6,786 nt of DNA from Woeseia sp. (lineage in GTDB: Bacteria > Pseudomonadota > Gammaproteobacteria > Steroidobacterales > Woeseiaceae), in NCBI GenBank assembly GCA_018701055.1, contig JABIUH010000400.1:1-6786 (forward strand), written 5' to 3'. A program made the position numbers and the translations under genes. The notes under the pieces were generated by a model that saw only the letters and a program-made list of their open reading frames with translations, made no database searches and was not told the origin of the DNA. Within the stretch, counting starts at the first letter, position 1. Every line of letters begins with the position of its first letter. Positions 1 to 6,202 of this stretch are shown here, in pieces.

Positions 1-1005
1 GCAATTCATCGGTTTAATTGCGTAGTTGCGACCGTCCTCGGTTTCGCTCGTGTACATATGTTCACCGAAAGACTCCCAATGGCCCGACGCCTCCCACAAT
101 GAGCGATCCATTAGTTCTGGTGTATTGACTTCGTTGTAGCCAGCGGTGGTATTACGTTGCCGCATGTACTCAATGAGGTTTTGGAATAATCCCCAACCAT
201 TAGGATGCCAAAAGATCGCACCCGGCGCTTCTTCCTGGAAATGAAATAAATCCATAATTCGGCCAAGACGACGATGATCGCGTTTCTCAGCCTCTTCAAG
301 TTGCAGCAAATATTTACGCAACTGTTTGTCACTCGCCCATGCAGTACCGTAGATCCGTTGTAAAACAGCGTTCTTCGAGTCACCTCGCCAATAGGCTCCG
401 GATACACGGGTCAGATGAAATGCCTTGCCCAACTTGCCGGTTGAGGGCAGATGCGGCCCGCGGCATAGATCGATGAATTCGCCTTGTTTGTATAGCGTCA
501 GCGTTTCGTCGCCGGGTATGTCTTCGATAATTTCTGCTTTATAGGCTTCGCCTTGATCACGGAAAAAGCGTACAGCTTCGTCACGCTCCCAGACCTGGCG
601 TTCAATGGCCTCATCTCTATCGACGATTTCCTTCATCTTGGCCTCGATGACTTCCAAGTCATCTGCTGTGAACGGCTCTTCGCGCGCAAAATCGTAATAG
701 AAGCCATTCTCGATTGCCGGGCCGATGGTGACTTGGGTCTCTGGCCATAGTTCTTTTACCGCTTCTGCAAGAACATGGGCGGCATCATGGCGGAGTACCT
801 CGAGGCCGGCATCGGAATCACGAGTAACGATAGAGACGGAGGCGTCCGCTTCGATCTCACGGGTTAGATCCCATATTTGATCATCGACGACAATTGCTAC
901 GGCATCGCGGGCCAGACTCTTGCCGATCGATGCGGCAATATCGAGGCCGGTTACTGCACTGTCAAATTGACGTTCGGAGCCGTCGGGTAGTTGAATTTTC
1001 GGCAT
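1..1005 (-). CDS. thrS: Threonyl-tRNA synthetase, N-terminal part (gene runs off the left edge)
   Basis: This cytoplasmic class II synthetase charges tRNA-Thr with threonine. I translated the minus strand from ATG at 1005-1003; the frame is open to the window edge, giving 335 residues of a protein usually near 640. Residues 1-62 (MPKIQLPDGSERQFDS start) are the TGS domain. Residues 63-224 are the editing domain that removes mischarged serine, with the HxxxH pair H73/H77 (RHDAAH) and C181/H185 (CRGPH), matching E. coli H73, H77, C182 and H186. The catalytic domain then begins, and the last codon visible is the Cys of KPMNC, equivalent to E. coli zinc ligand Cys334. The other zinc ligands and the anticodon domain lie outside. 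The start is supported by an AGGA Shine-Dalgarno a few bases upstream. It is divergent from zur. Identity is very secure. Confidence 0.98.
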   Translation of the reverse strand, partial: MPKIQLPDGSERQFDSAVTGLDIAASIGKSLARDAVAIVVDDQIWDLTREIEADASVSIVTRDSDAGLEVLRHDAAHVLAEAVKELWPETQVTIGPAIENGFYYDFAREEPFTADDLEVIEAKMKEIVDRDEAIERQVWERDEAVRFFRDQGEAYKAEIIEDIPGDETLTLYKQGEFIDLCRGPHLPSTGKLGKAFHLTRVSGAYWRGDSKNAVLQRIYGTAWASDKQLRKYLLQLEEAEKRDHRRLGRIMDLFHFQEEAPGAIFWHPNGWGLFQNLIEYMRQRNTTAGYNEVNTPELMDRSLWEASGHWESFGEHMYTSETEDGRNYAIKPMNC

Positions 1006-1009
1006 TTTT

Positions 1010-1013
1010 TCCT
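1010..1013 (-). promoter_or_regulatory. Shine-Dalgarno of thrS
   Basis: On the minus strand the sequence reads GCAGGAAAAAATG, placing AGGA four bases before the ATG at 1005. It is the clearest ribosome binding site in the window and fixes the thrS start; zur and glnS have much weaker ones. Confidence 0.7.
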
Positions 1014-1044
1014 GCGTTGAAAGACGCTTATCAAGTCGCGCATT

Positions 1045-1050
1045 ATTGTA
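1045..1050 (-). promoter_or_regulatory. Candidate -10 element for thrS
   Basis: On the minus strand TACAAT (in context TGTACAATAAT) lies 39 bases before the thrS ATG, so transcription would start roughly 30 bases upstream of the codon. No good -35 hexamer is seen 16-18 bases further upstream. The leader is too short for an elaborate attenuator or operator of the E. coli thrS kind. Confidence 0.4.
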
Positions 1051-1136
1051 CAGAAATCTGGCCGGAAAGCGCCACGGGCTGGAAGTTTTCGGAGATTTCT
1101 AATGAGATGGGCGGATACACCGAGCCAAATGCGCGG

Positions 1137-1142
1137 TACAAT
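1137..1142 (+). promoter_or_regulatory. Candidate -10 element for zur
   Basis: TACAAT in the context GCGGTACAATTCTC lies 28 bases before the zur ATG. The hexamer 17 bases upstream, GATACA at 1114-1119, matches only the last three bases of TTGACA. No recognisable Zur box was found in the shared thrS/zur intergenic region. Confidence 0.4.
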
Positions 1143-1170
1143 TCTCGCCAGATCCTGAATCGATAAACAG

Positions 1171-1668
1171 ATGAACGAAGTCCAGCCTGTCAAACAATTT
1201 CTTGCCGAAGAACATGATCACGATGGTTGTGTTAAACAAGCCATGCAGAATGCCGTGCGCATATGTCGCGACCGTGGTTTACGACTAACGGCGCAGCGCC
1301 GCCGAGTGCTGGAATTGGTTTGGAACAGCCATAAGCCGGTTGGAGCGTACGACATTCTGAATGCCCTAAATTCGGATGGAAAAAGGGCTGGGCCGCCGAC
1401 GGTATATCGCGCGCTCGACTTTCTGATTGAGGCTAATCTGGTGCATCGGCTTGATTCGCTAAATGCCTTTGTTGGCTGTCCGGATCCGAATAGTCCTCAT
1501 ACAGGTCAATTTCTGATTTGCAGGCATTGTCGATCGGTTGCCGAACTGGATGATCAGGCGATTAGTGATCTTATTATTTCGAGCGCTGCCGCCACGGGAT
1601 TCGTTGCCGAAGAGCAGACGCTTGAGGTGCAAGGCGTATGTGTGGCCTGCAGTAACCAATCGAACTAA
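1171..1668 (+). CDS. zur: Zinc uptake regulator Zur (Fur family)
   Basis: This cytoplasmic, DNA-binding dimer represses zinc-uptake genes when zinc-loaded. It is 165 residues, normal for the family. The winged helix covers about residues 28-95, with LRLTAQRRRVLEL and the recognition segment PPTVYRALDFLIEANLVHR typical of Zur rather than Fur. The structural zinc site is C117xxC120 (ICRHC) plus C157xxC160 (GVCVAC). The sensory-site residues H92, C103, H110 and E125 align by spacing with E. coli Zur H77, C88, H96 and E111. The N-terminal EEHDHDGC resembles the His/Cys-rich head of Pseudomonas Zur (Np20). The ATG at 1171 has a poor Shine-Dalgarno; Met25 is a less likely start because it would remove that conserved head. 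No znu transporter genes are next to it; glnS follows after 95 bases in the same direction, so co-transcription is possible. Confidence 0.95.
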   Translation: MNEVQPVKQFLAEEHDHDGCVKQAMQNAVRICRDRGLRLTAQRRRVLELVWNSHKPVGAYDILNALNSDGKRAGPPTVYRALDFLIEANLVHRLDSLNAFVGCPDPNSPHTGQFLICRHCRSVAELDDQAISDLIISSAAATGFVAEEQTLEVQGVCVACSNQSN

Positions 1669-1717
1669 GGAATCCCTAATCGACGTTCGCCTGTGTTGTT
1701 CTGGTATTGGCGACATT

Positions 1718-1735
1718 GGTGCGTACAATTGCACC
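1718..1735 (+). promoter_or_regulatory. Candidate glnS -10 element inside an inverted repeat
   Basis: TACAAT at 1724-1729 lies 34 bases before the glnS ATG and would give a leader of about 28 bases. It is flanked by perfect arms GGTGC (1718-1722) and GCACC (1731-1735), so a regulator bound there would cover the -10. The arms are only five bases long and no clear -35 is seen. The repeat lacks a following T run, so it does not look like a zur terminator. Confidence 0.35.
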
Positions 1736-1763
1736 GCTGCAGCAATAGAAAGATTCTGACTTA

Positions 1764-3443
1764 ATGAACGACAACGAACCTAAAGACTTTATTCGACAAA
1801 TTATCAGCGACGACATTGCGGCCGGAAAGCATGAAGGCGCTGTTGTCACCCGATTCCCGCCGGAACCCAATGGGTTTTTGCACATTGGACACGCAAAATC
1901 GATATGCCTGAATTTTGGCGTGGCGGAAGAGAATGCGGGTAAAACTTTCCTGCGTTTCGACGACACGAATCCAGGTAAAGAAAGCCTGGAATATGTGGAA
2001 GCAATTAAGGCTGACGTTCGTTGGCTAGGGTTTGACTGGGCAGATCACCTTTCGCATGCATCCGACTATTTTGATCAGCTGTATGACGCTGCTACCCAAC
2101 TGATCAAAATGGATAAGGCTTACGTCGATAGTCTTAGCGCGGAAGAGATTCGTGACTATCGTGGCACCTTGACGGAGCCGGGAAAAAATAGCCCGCATCG
2201 AGATCGCAGCAGCGATGAGAACTTGGATCTTCTTTCACGTATGCGAGACGGTGAGTTTGACGAAGGCTCGTGTGTGCTACGTGCGAAAATCGATATGAGC
2301 TCGCCGAACATAAACATGCGAGATCCAACGCTGTACCGAATACGAAAAATTGCCCATCAGAATGCCGGCGATAAATGGAACATCTATCCGATGTACGATT
2401 TTGCACACGGCTTGTCGGATGCATTTGAGGGCGTTACCCATTCACTGTGCACGCTGGAGTTCCAGGATCACAGGCCATTGTATGACTGGTTTCTCGATCA
2501 ACTTAGCCTTCCACATCGGCCACGGCAAATAGAGTTTTCTCGACTCAATCTTGCCTATGCATTGACCAGCAAGCGCAAGCTTAATGCATTAGTAGAGGGA
2601 GGCGTTGTCAACGGGTGGGATGATCCACGATTGGCCACATTGGCGGGTATGCGACGGCGTGGTTATCCACCGTCCGCTGTGCGCGACTTTATCGGCCGCA
2701 TTGGCGTGACTAAAAAAGATAATCTTATCGAGATGGGTGTGCTGGAAAACAGCGTGCGCGAAAACCTCGGTGACGAAGCGCCGCGAAGAATGGCTGTGCT
2801 GCGCCCGCTAAAAGTTGTCATTACGAATTTTCCAGAAGGTGAAGTCGAATCGATGACAGCAATGAATCATCCGGGTCGCGAAGGGTTTGGTACTCGTGAA
2901 ATGCCGTTTAGTCGTGAGATATTTGTTGAGCAAGGCGATTTCATGGAAGAAGCGCCGCGTAAGTTCTTTCGTCTGAAGCCGGGTGGTGAAGTGCGACTTC
3001 GCTTCGCATACATCATTCGATGCGATGAAGTCATCAAAGATGATGTGGGCAATGTTATTGAGTTGCACTGCAGCTACGATCCGAATACCCGCAGCGGTAG
3101 TGGTTCGAGCGATCGGAAAGTGAAGGGGACTATTCATTGGGTTTCGGCTGAACATTCTCAACCTGCAGAAGTGCGACTCTACGATCGGCTATTTACAGTG
3201 GTAAATCCTGGATCGTTCGATGACGTTATGCCGCATCTAAATCCCGATTCACTTGAGGTTGTAGAGGCCAGAGTTGAACCGGCATTGCGGCTTGCTGAAC
3301 AGACCGTACAGTTTGAGAGGCTTGGCTATTTTTGCCCTGACGCCGTAGATCACAGTGAAGATAAACTGGTGTTCAATCGAATTGTGACGTTACGGGATAC
3401 TTGGGCCAAGGTAGAGAAGGCGGCCCTGCAACAGCAGAGCTGA
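1764..3443 (+). CDS. glnS: Glutaminyl-tRNA synthetase
   Basis: This cytoplasmic class I synthetase charges tRNA-Gln with glutamine. It is 559 residues, close to the roughly 555 of E. coli GlnRS. The Rossmann catalytic core opens with PPEPNGFLHIGHAKS, with HIGH at 40-43. R30, D66, Y211 and Q255, the positions that contact glutamine in E. coli, are all present at the same numbers and separate it from GluRS. The KMSKS-loop equivalent is LTSKRK at 267-272, where E. coli has MSKRK. WDDPR follows at 285-289, and residues from about 340 onward form the two anticodon-binding beta barrels. ATG at 1764 is preceded by only a weak AGAAAG at 1747-1752; the downstream HIGH spacing supports this start. It ends in TGA seven bases before the start of the broken methyltransferase gene. 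Bacteria with GlnRS do not need amidation of Glu-tRNA-Gln. Confidence 0.98.
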   Translation: MNDNEPKDFIRQIISDDIAAGKHEGAVVTRFPPEPNGFLHIGHAKSICLNFGVAEENAGKTFLRFDDTNPGKESLEYVEAIKADVRWLGFDWADHLSHASDYFDQLYDAATQLIKMDKAYVDSLSAEEIRDYRGTLTEPGKNSPHRDRSSDENLDLLSRMRDGEFDEGSCVLRAKIDMSSPNINMRDPTLYRIRKIAHQNAGDKWNIYPMYDFAHGLSDAFEGVTHSLCTLEFQDHRPLYDWFLDQLSLPHRPRQIEFSRLNLAYALTSKRKLNALVEGGVVNGWDDPRLATLAGMRRRGYPPSAVRDFIGRIGVTKKDNLIEMGVLENSVRENLGDEAPRRMAVLRPLKVVITNFPEGEVESMTAMNHPGREGFGTREMPFSREIFVEQGDFMEEAPRKFFRLKPGGEVRLRFAYIIRCDEVIKDDVGNVIELHCSYDPNTRSGSGSSDRKVKGTIHWVSAEHSQPAEVRLYDRLFTVVNPGSFDDVMPHLNPDSLEVVEARVEPALRLAEQTVQFERLGYFCPDAVDHSEDKLVFNRIVTLRDTWAKVEKAALQQQS

Positions 3444-3450
3444 GTCGATT

Positions 3451-4035
3451 GTGTCCGTACCCAAGAAAGAGTGGGACGATTGCGCGGCTTAATGGGACGA
3501 AGATGAGAGTGTCCGTTAATATTCTGAGAAGGCATTTCATTCGCTGCAGTTGAATGTTACGCCTAATGTTCTGGATTTCGGTTGTGGCACAGGTCTTTTG
3601 GCTGAAAATCTTGCCGAGAAATGCAGCCAGATCGTTGCGATAGAATCGTCCCGAAAGATAGTGGACGCATTCAACAAGAAAATTGAACAGTCGGGTGTGA
3701 TGAACATCGTCACGTCCGACCGCACTGTTGATGCGGAAAACATTGAGAGTCATCCTCTCCTCGCCAACAAGTTCGATCTCATCGTGGCATCTTCTGTTTG
3801 TAGTTTTCTTCCTGACTAGGAGACCACTCTTTGGGACCTGACATCGCTGTTGAAATCCAATGGATGGTTCGTGCAGTGGGCTTGGATATTCGACATGCCG
3901 GCGGAAAGGATTAGAGACGCTTTCAAGACGGGTGAATTATCCGAGCAGAGTGTTGAATCGGAGTTTTCAATGGACCCCGAGGGGAAAACAGCCTTCGTAA
4001 GGATGGGCATTGGTCGAAAGCACTTGTCGGTGTGA
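3451..4035 (+). pseudogene. Class I SAM-dependent methyltransferase, broken by three in-frame stops
   Basis: Read from GTG at 3451 to TGA at 4033-4035, one unshifted frame of about 195 codons looks like a complete small methyltransferase. It begins SVPKKEWDDCAA, then TAA (3490-3492), WDEDESVR, TAA (3517-3519), YSEKAFHSL. The SAM-binding motif I is VLDFGCGTGLL at about 3571-3603, followed by the acidic motif II region IVAIESSRKIVDAF. The motif IV region FDLIVASSVCSFLPD is followed by TAG (3817-3819). The frame continues ETTLWDLTSLLKSNGWFVQW, the usual sheet before the C-terminal part, and ends with MGIGRKHLSV. In relatives I recall, the third stop falls where Tyr of LPDY stands. Without suppression the longest open pieces are 3550-3819 and 3850-4035 (both from TTG), neither a whole fold. 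The substrate is unknown. It lies seven bases after glnS and probably shared its transcript. Confidence 0.85.
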
Positions 4036-4060
4036 CAGCGGATATTTAGGATTGTTGATT

Positions 4061-4085
4061 AGAGCTTTCCGACGGGTAAAGCGCT
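4061..4085 (+). terminator. Weak hairpin after the methyltransferase remnant
   Basis: AGAGCTTT (4061-4068) can pair with AAAGCGCT (4078-4085) across a nine-base loop with one mismatch. The following TAGACTTTCTC has only a short T run. It may be the remains of a terminator for glnS and the methyltransferase, but it is weak. Confidence 0.2.
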
Positions 4086-4109
4086 TAGACTTTCTCAGTA
4101 ATCGTTACG

Positions 4110-4586
4110 GTTGATGTATTGATCAATAATGGCGCATCGTGGTTGGCTGGGTCTCTTGAGGAGCTGTCCGATGCCGAAATCGCAGCGATTGTTGCTGCGG
4201 CAGTAACGGGTACAATTCTTGTGACCAAAGGGCTTCTTCCCGCTCTCCACAGGTCAGCTGCCGCCGACATCATTACCGTTGTGTCGACTGCGGGGATTCT
4301 TGGATGGGATGTCAATGGTGGGTCGGTACCGTTTTATGCGGCGAAACATGGTTAATCCGGTTTCAGTGATAGTTTTCGGTACGAGTTGAAAGGCACAGGT
4401 ATTCGAGTGTCTGCAATCTATCCTCCTGACTCCGATGATGCGGACCCAACCGATGCAAGCAGGGAGAACTCAACTACCGACGGGGCGCAATTGTCTAACC
4501 CTGAGCTAGTCTCAACTGTGCTTTTCATATTGGCGGTCCCAAGAGCGTGCAGCTTCCCCATCGTGATCATGGATGGCACGAGGTAG
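4110..4586 (+). pseudogene. Short-chain dehydrogenase/reductase remnant, 5'-truncated and with an internal stop
   Basis: In the frame from 4110 the translation starts mid-protein at VDVLINNGASWLAG, the beta-4 NNAG-like segment of an SDR. It continues through the helix ending TKGLLPALHRS, the strand DIITVVSTAGILGW and the catalytic FYAAK (Tyr 4335-4337, Lys 4344-4346). Three codons after the Lys codon the frame meets TAA (4353-4355), then resumes as SGFSDSFRYELKGTGIRVSA and reaches TAG at 4584-4586. Relatives commonly have another residue, such as Gln, at the stop; CAA to TAA is one transition. The N-terminal TGxxxGIG nucleotide-binding third is absent. Just upstream, CGTTACGGT in another frame would read Arg-Tyr-Gly, the usual lead-in to this strand, suggesting a small deletion at about 4110. 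No functional enzyme can come from this. It is a different SDR type from the one at the right edge. Confidence 0.85.
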
Positions 4587-4669
4587 GAAAGAATCTGATC
4601 GACCGACCGCGCGGGCGGAATGAACGAACTTTTGCTACTGTAATTTCTTGGAACTGACTCGGACCTGTC

Positions 4670-5761
4670 ATGCATAAAAAACACTTAACGCTGTCTATTA
4701 ATCCACGTCTGTTCCGCTTGGTACTGCTTATCGGCATATTCGTGGTTGGCGACGCCTATGCTCACCATTCTCGCTCGAACTACGCCATGCGGGAATTTCT
4801 GGAGTATGACGGCACCGTTGTCGAGTTCTCATGGAGCAATCCGCACGCTTTCGCGGTCATCGAGATTCAAGACGAAACAGGTGAATCATCACGCCTGCTG
4901 CTGGAAATGAATTCGAAAATTATTCTACGCGGCATGGGTTGGACCGGAGATACCCTGGCGGTAGGCGATGTGATTCGTGTACGCGGCAACCCTGATAAAC
5001 GTGCCAGTCGACGACAATTATTCGTTGCCTATATTATTGACCGCGCCGGGGAACGAATGTGGTCCTTCGGACGTCCGCGAGACGAGAGAGAGCGTCAGGA
5101 AAAAGGAAAACTGAATCCATTGCGCATTCAGCCGAAGGTTGGTTCATCGGACTACTCTGGCATTTGGAATCGTGCACGAGTGAGAGGCGAACAACGCGCG
5201 CGTCGCGATCCATTTGCTCCGGCGGACTTACCGCTAACGGAAAAAGGGAAGGTCGCAGTGAAGGATTTCGACCCGAATGACGACCCGTCTTTTGAATGTC
5301 TGCCGGCGACACTGCCGCGGACAATCGTTCCTGTATTGCCGATTCAATTTGTGTGGGTTAATGGTGAACTTCTAACCATCCGTTACGAGTCCAATAGCAC
5401 CGTTCGTGAAATTCACATGGGCCAGTCGTCGTTCCCCGCCAATGTATCTCCAAGTCGCATGGGTTATTCGATAGGACGGATGGATGAGAATGAACTCGTC
5501 ATTGATTCGAAGCACTTTACGTCTGATCGTTGGGGTAATGGTAGAGGCGTTCCGTCAGGTGAGCAGAAGGTGGTGCAGGAAAGGTATTCTCTGACGGAAG
5601 ATGGCAAAGCCATGGATGTAACCTACACGGTTGCCGATCCTGAATTCTTGGCAGGTCCACCGGTTGAGCAACGCGGTGCCTTTGTATTGCGCAACAGTAT
5701 GATTTTATCGGATTACGATTGTGATCCCGATGCAGCCGTTCGGCACTTAACAGGGGAATAA
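4670..5761 (+). CDS. Exported DUF6152-type protein of unknown function
   Basis: This is a complete 363-residue protein predicted to be secreted to the periplasm. A signal peptide is clear: basic MHKKH start, hydrophobic core at about 14-27 (LFRLVLLIGIFVV) and an AYA cleavage site after residue 31, so the mature protein would begin HHS. Residues 32 to about 133 fit the DUF6152 pattern from memory: HHS, then GTVVEFSWSNPHAFAVIEI, RGMGW and LAVGDVIRVRG, a compact beta-rich domain. A charged linker (about 134-158) leads to a second domain with SGIWNR, LPLTEKGK, DPNDDPSFECLP, RTIVPVLPIQF, the ELVIDSKHFTSDRWG core and ERYSLTEDGKAMDVTYTVADP. Two cysteines remain in the mature chain (C210, C351) and could form a disulfide. 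The ATG has a modest GGA at 4661-4663. No enzymatic motif is recognised. It stands alone, facing a convergent SDR gene; the upstream genes are broken, so it likely has its own promoter. Confidence 0.88.
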   Translation: MHKKHLTLSINPRLFRLVLLIGIFVVGDAYAHHSRSNYAMREFLEYDGTVVEFSWSNPHAFAVIEIQDETGESSRLLLEMNSKIILRGMGWTGDTLAVGDVIRVRGNPDKRASRRQLFVAYIIDRAGERMWSFGRPRDERERQEKGKLNPLRIQPKVGSSDYSGIWNRARVRGEQRARRDPFAPADLPLTEKGKVAVKDFDPNDDPSFECLPATLPRTIVPVLPIQFVWVNGELLTIRYESNSTVREIHMGQSSFPANVSPSRMGYSIGRMDENELVIDSKHFTSDRWGNGRGVPSGEQKVVQERYSLTEDGKAMDVTYTVADPEFLAGPPVEQRGAFVLRNSMILSDYDCDPDAAVRHLTGE

Positions 5762-5809
5762 AGGGCGTCGGTCCAGGAACAGACGCACGTCGAGCAAGAA
5801 CTACGTGAC

Positions 5810-5846
5810 CGTCATTGCGAGCGATTTAGCAAACTAGTCAATCCAC
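5810..5846. repeat. Degenerate REP-like element
   Basis: CGTCATTGCGAGCGA at 5810-5824, followed after a divergent middle by CAATCCA at 5839-5845, resembles the dispersed palindromic repeat of many bacteria whose two halves read CGTCATTGCGAGCGA and GCAATCC. The ends ATTG and CAAT pair and an inner TAG/CTA pair remains. There is only one copy here and it is eroded; the assignment is from memory of the consensus. Confidence 0.4.
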
Positions 5847-6132
5847 CTGTCGAGGCGAGCCGCGAGCGCGCTACAGGGTTGAAAGTAGGCTTCGGTCTAT
5901 GTGGTTCTGAATCATTATCCGTGTGCAAAATTGACGAGGGGCCGTTCCGTCGTAAGCTTCCCCGTCACGTGGTCTTTGCTTACAGCGAAAGTTTCTTTTC
6001 CTCAGATTCTTTTACAGTCTCCGATACCCCGCTATTTCGTGACTGAGGCATTTTGCGTCTTCTATTGTTAGGCGGCTAACTAACGTCTACTTTATTCCCG
6101 GAACAGGTGGTCGGGTAATATCACTCAAAAGG

Positions 6133-6154
6133 TCTGCTTGTGACTGAAAGCAGA
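6133..6154 (-). terminator. Possible terminator of the minus-strand SDR gene
   Basis: Read on the minus strand, TCTGCTT and AAGCAGA form a perfect seven-base stem around an eight-base loop, followed by CCTTTTGAG. It begins about 50 bases past the SDR stop codon at 6203-6205. The T run is short, so termination would be modest. Confidence 0.35.
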
Positions 6155-6202
6155 AATTACATTTGTGATTTCGATTGGCTGAGGATTGAGAATATTTTCG
6201 AG

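Larger units (their letters stand above)
5762..6202. other. Gene-free interval between convergent genes
   Basis: About 440 bases separate the DUF6152 gene from the SDR stop on the other strand. Partial reading in both directions shows frequent stops and no recognisable protein, and the 62-codon frame at 6140-6328 overlaps the SDR antisense. I saw no tRNA or riboswitch. It holds a REP-like remnant near 5810, imperfect hairpins at 5933-5966 and 6094-6119, a perfect GTTAG/CTAAC hairpin at 6067-6080 and a possible terminator at 6133-6154. Confidence 0.6.

Noticed and set aside
553..1166. Plus-strand open frames of 65 and 90 codons opposite the start of thrS
   Set aside because: They are antisense to a well-supported ThrRS reading or run into the intergenic promoter region, and neither resembles a protein family.
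2808..3161. Minus-strand frame of 117 codons
   Set aside because: It lies wholly antisense within the conserved glnS C-terminal domain and has no recognisable motif.
3373..3753. Minus-strand frame of 126 codons across the glnS end and the methyltransferase
   Set aside because: The plus strand shows clear GlnRS and methyltransferase sequence here; the opposite frame has no domain pattern.
3550..3819. Separate 89-residue gene starting at TTG
   Set aside because: Homologous methyltransferase sequence continues upstream and downstream in the same frame through stop codons, so it is a fragment of a broken gene.
4119..4355. Independent small gene of 78 residues
   Set aside because: It begins inside a conserved SDR strand and the SDR sequence continues past its stop; it is a pseudogene piece.
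3451..4586. Stop-codon reassignment of TAA/TAG
   Set aside because: Intact genes use TAA and TGA normally as terminators, and the interrupted positions do not share one ancestral residue; decay is simpler.
5034..5324. Minus-strand frame of 96 codons and overlapping plus-strand frame of 73 codons
   Set aside because: Both lie in other frames of the intact DUF6152-type gene and lack any motif.
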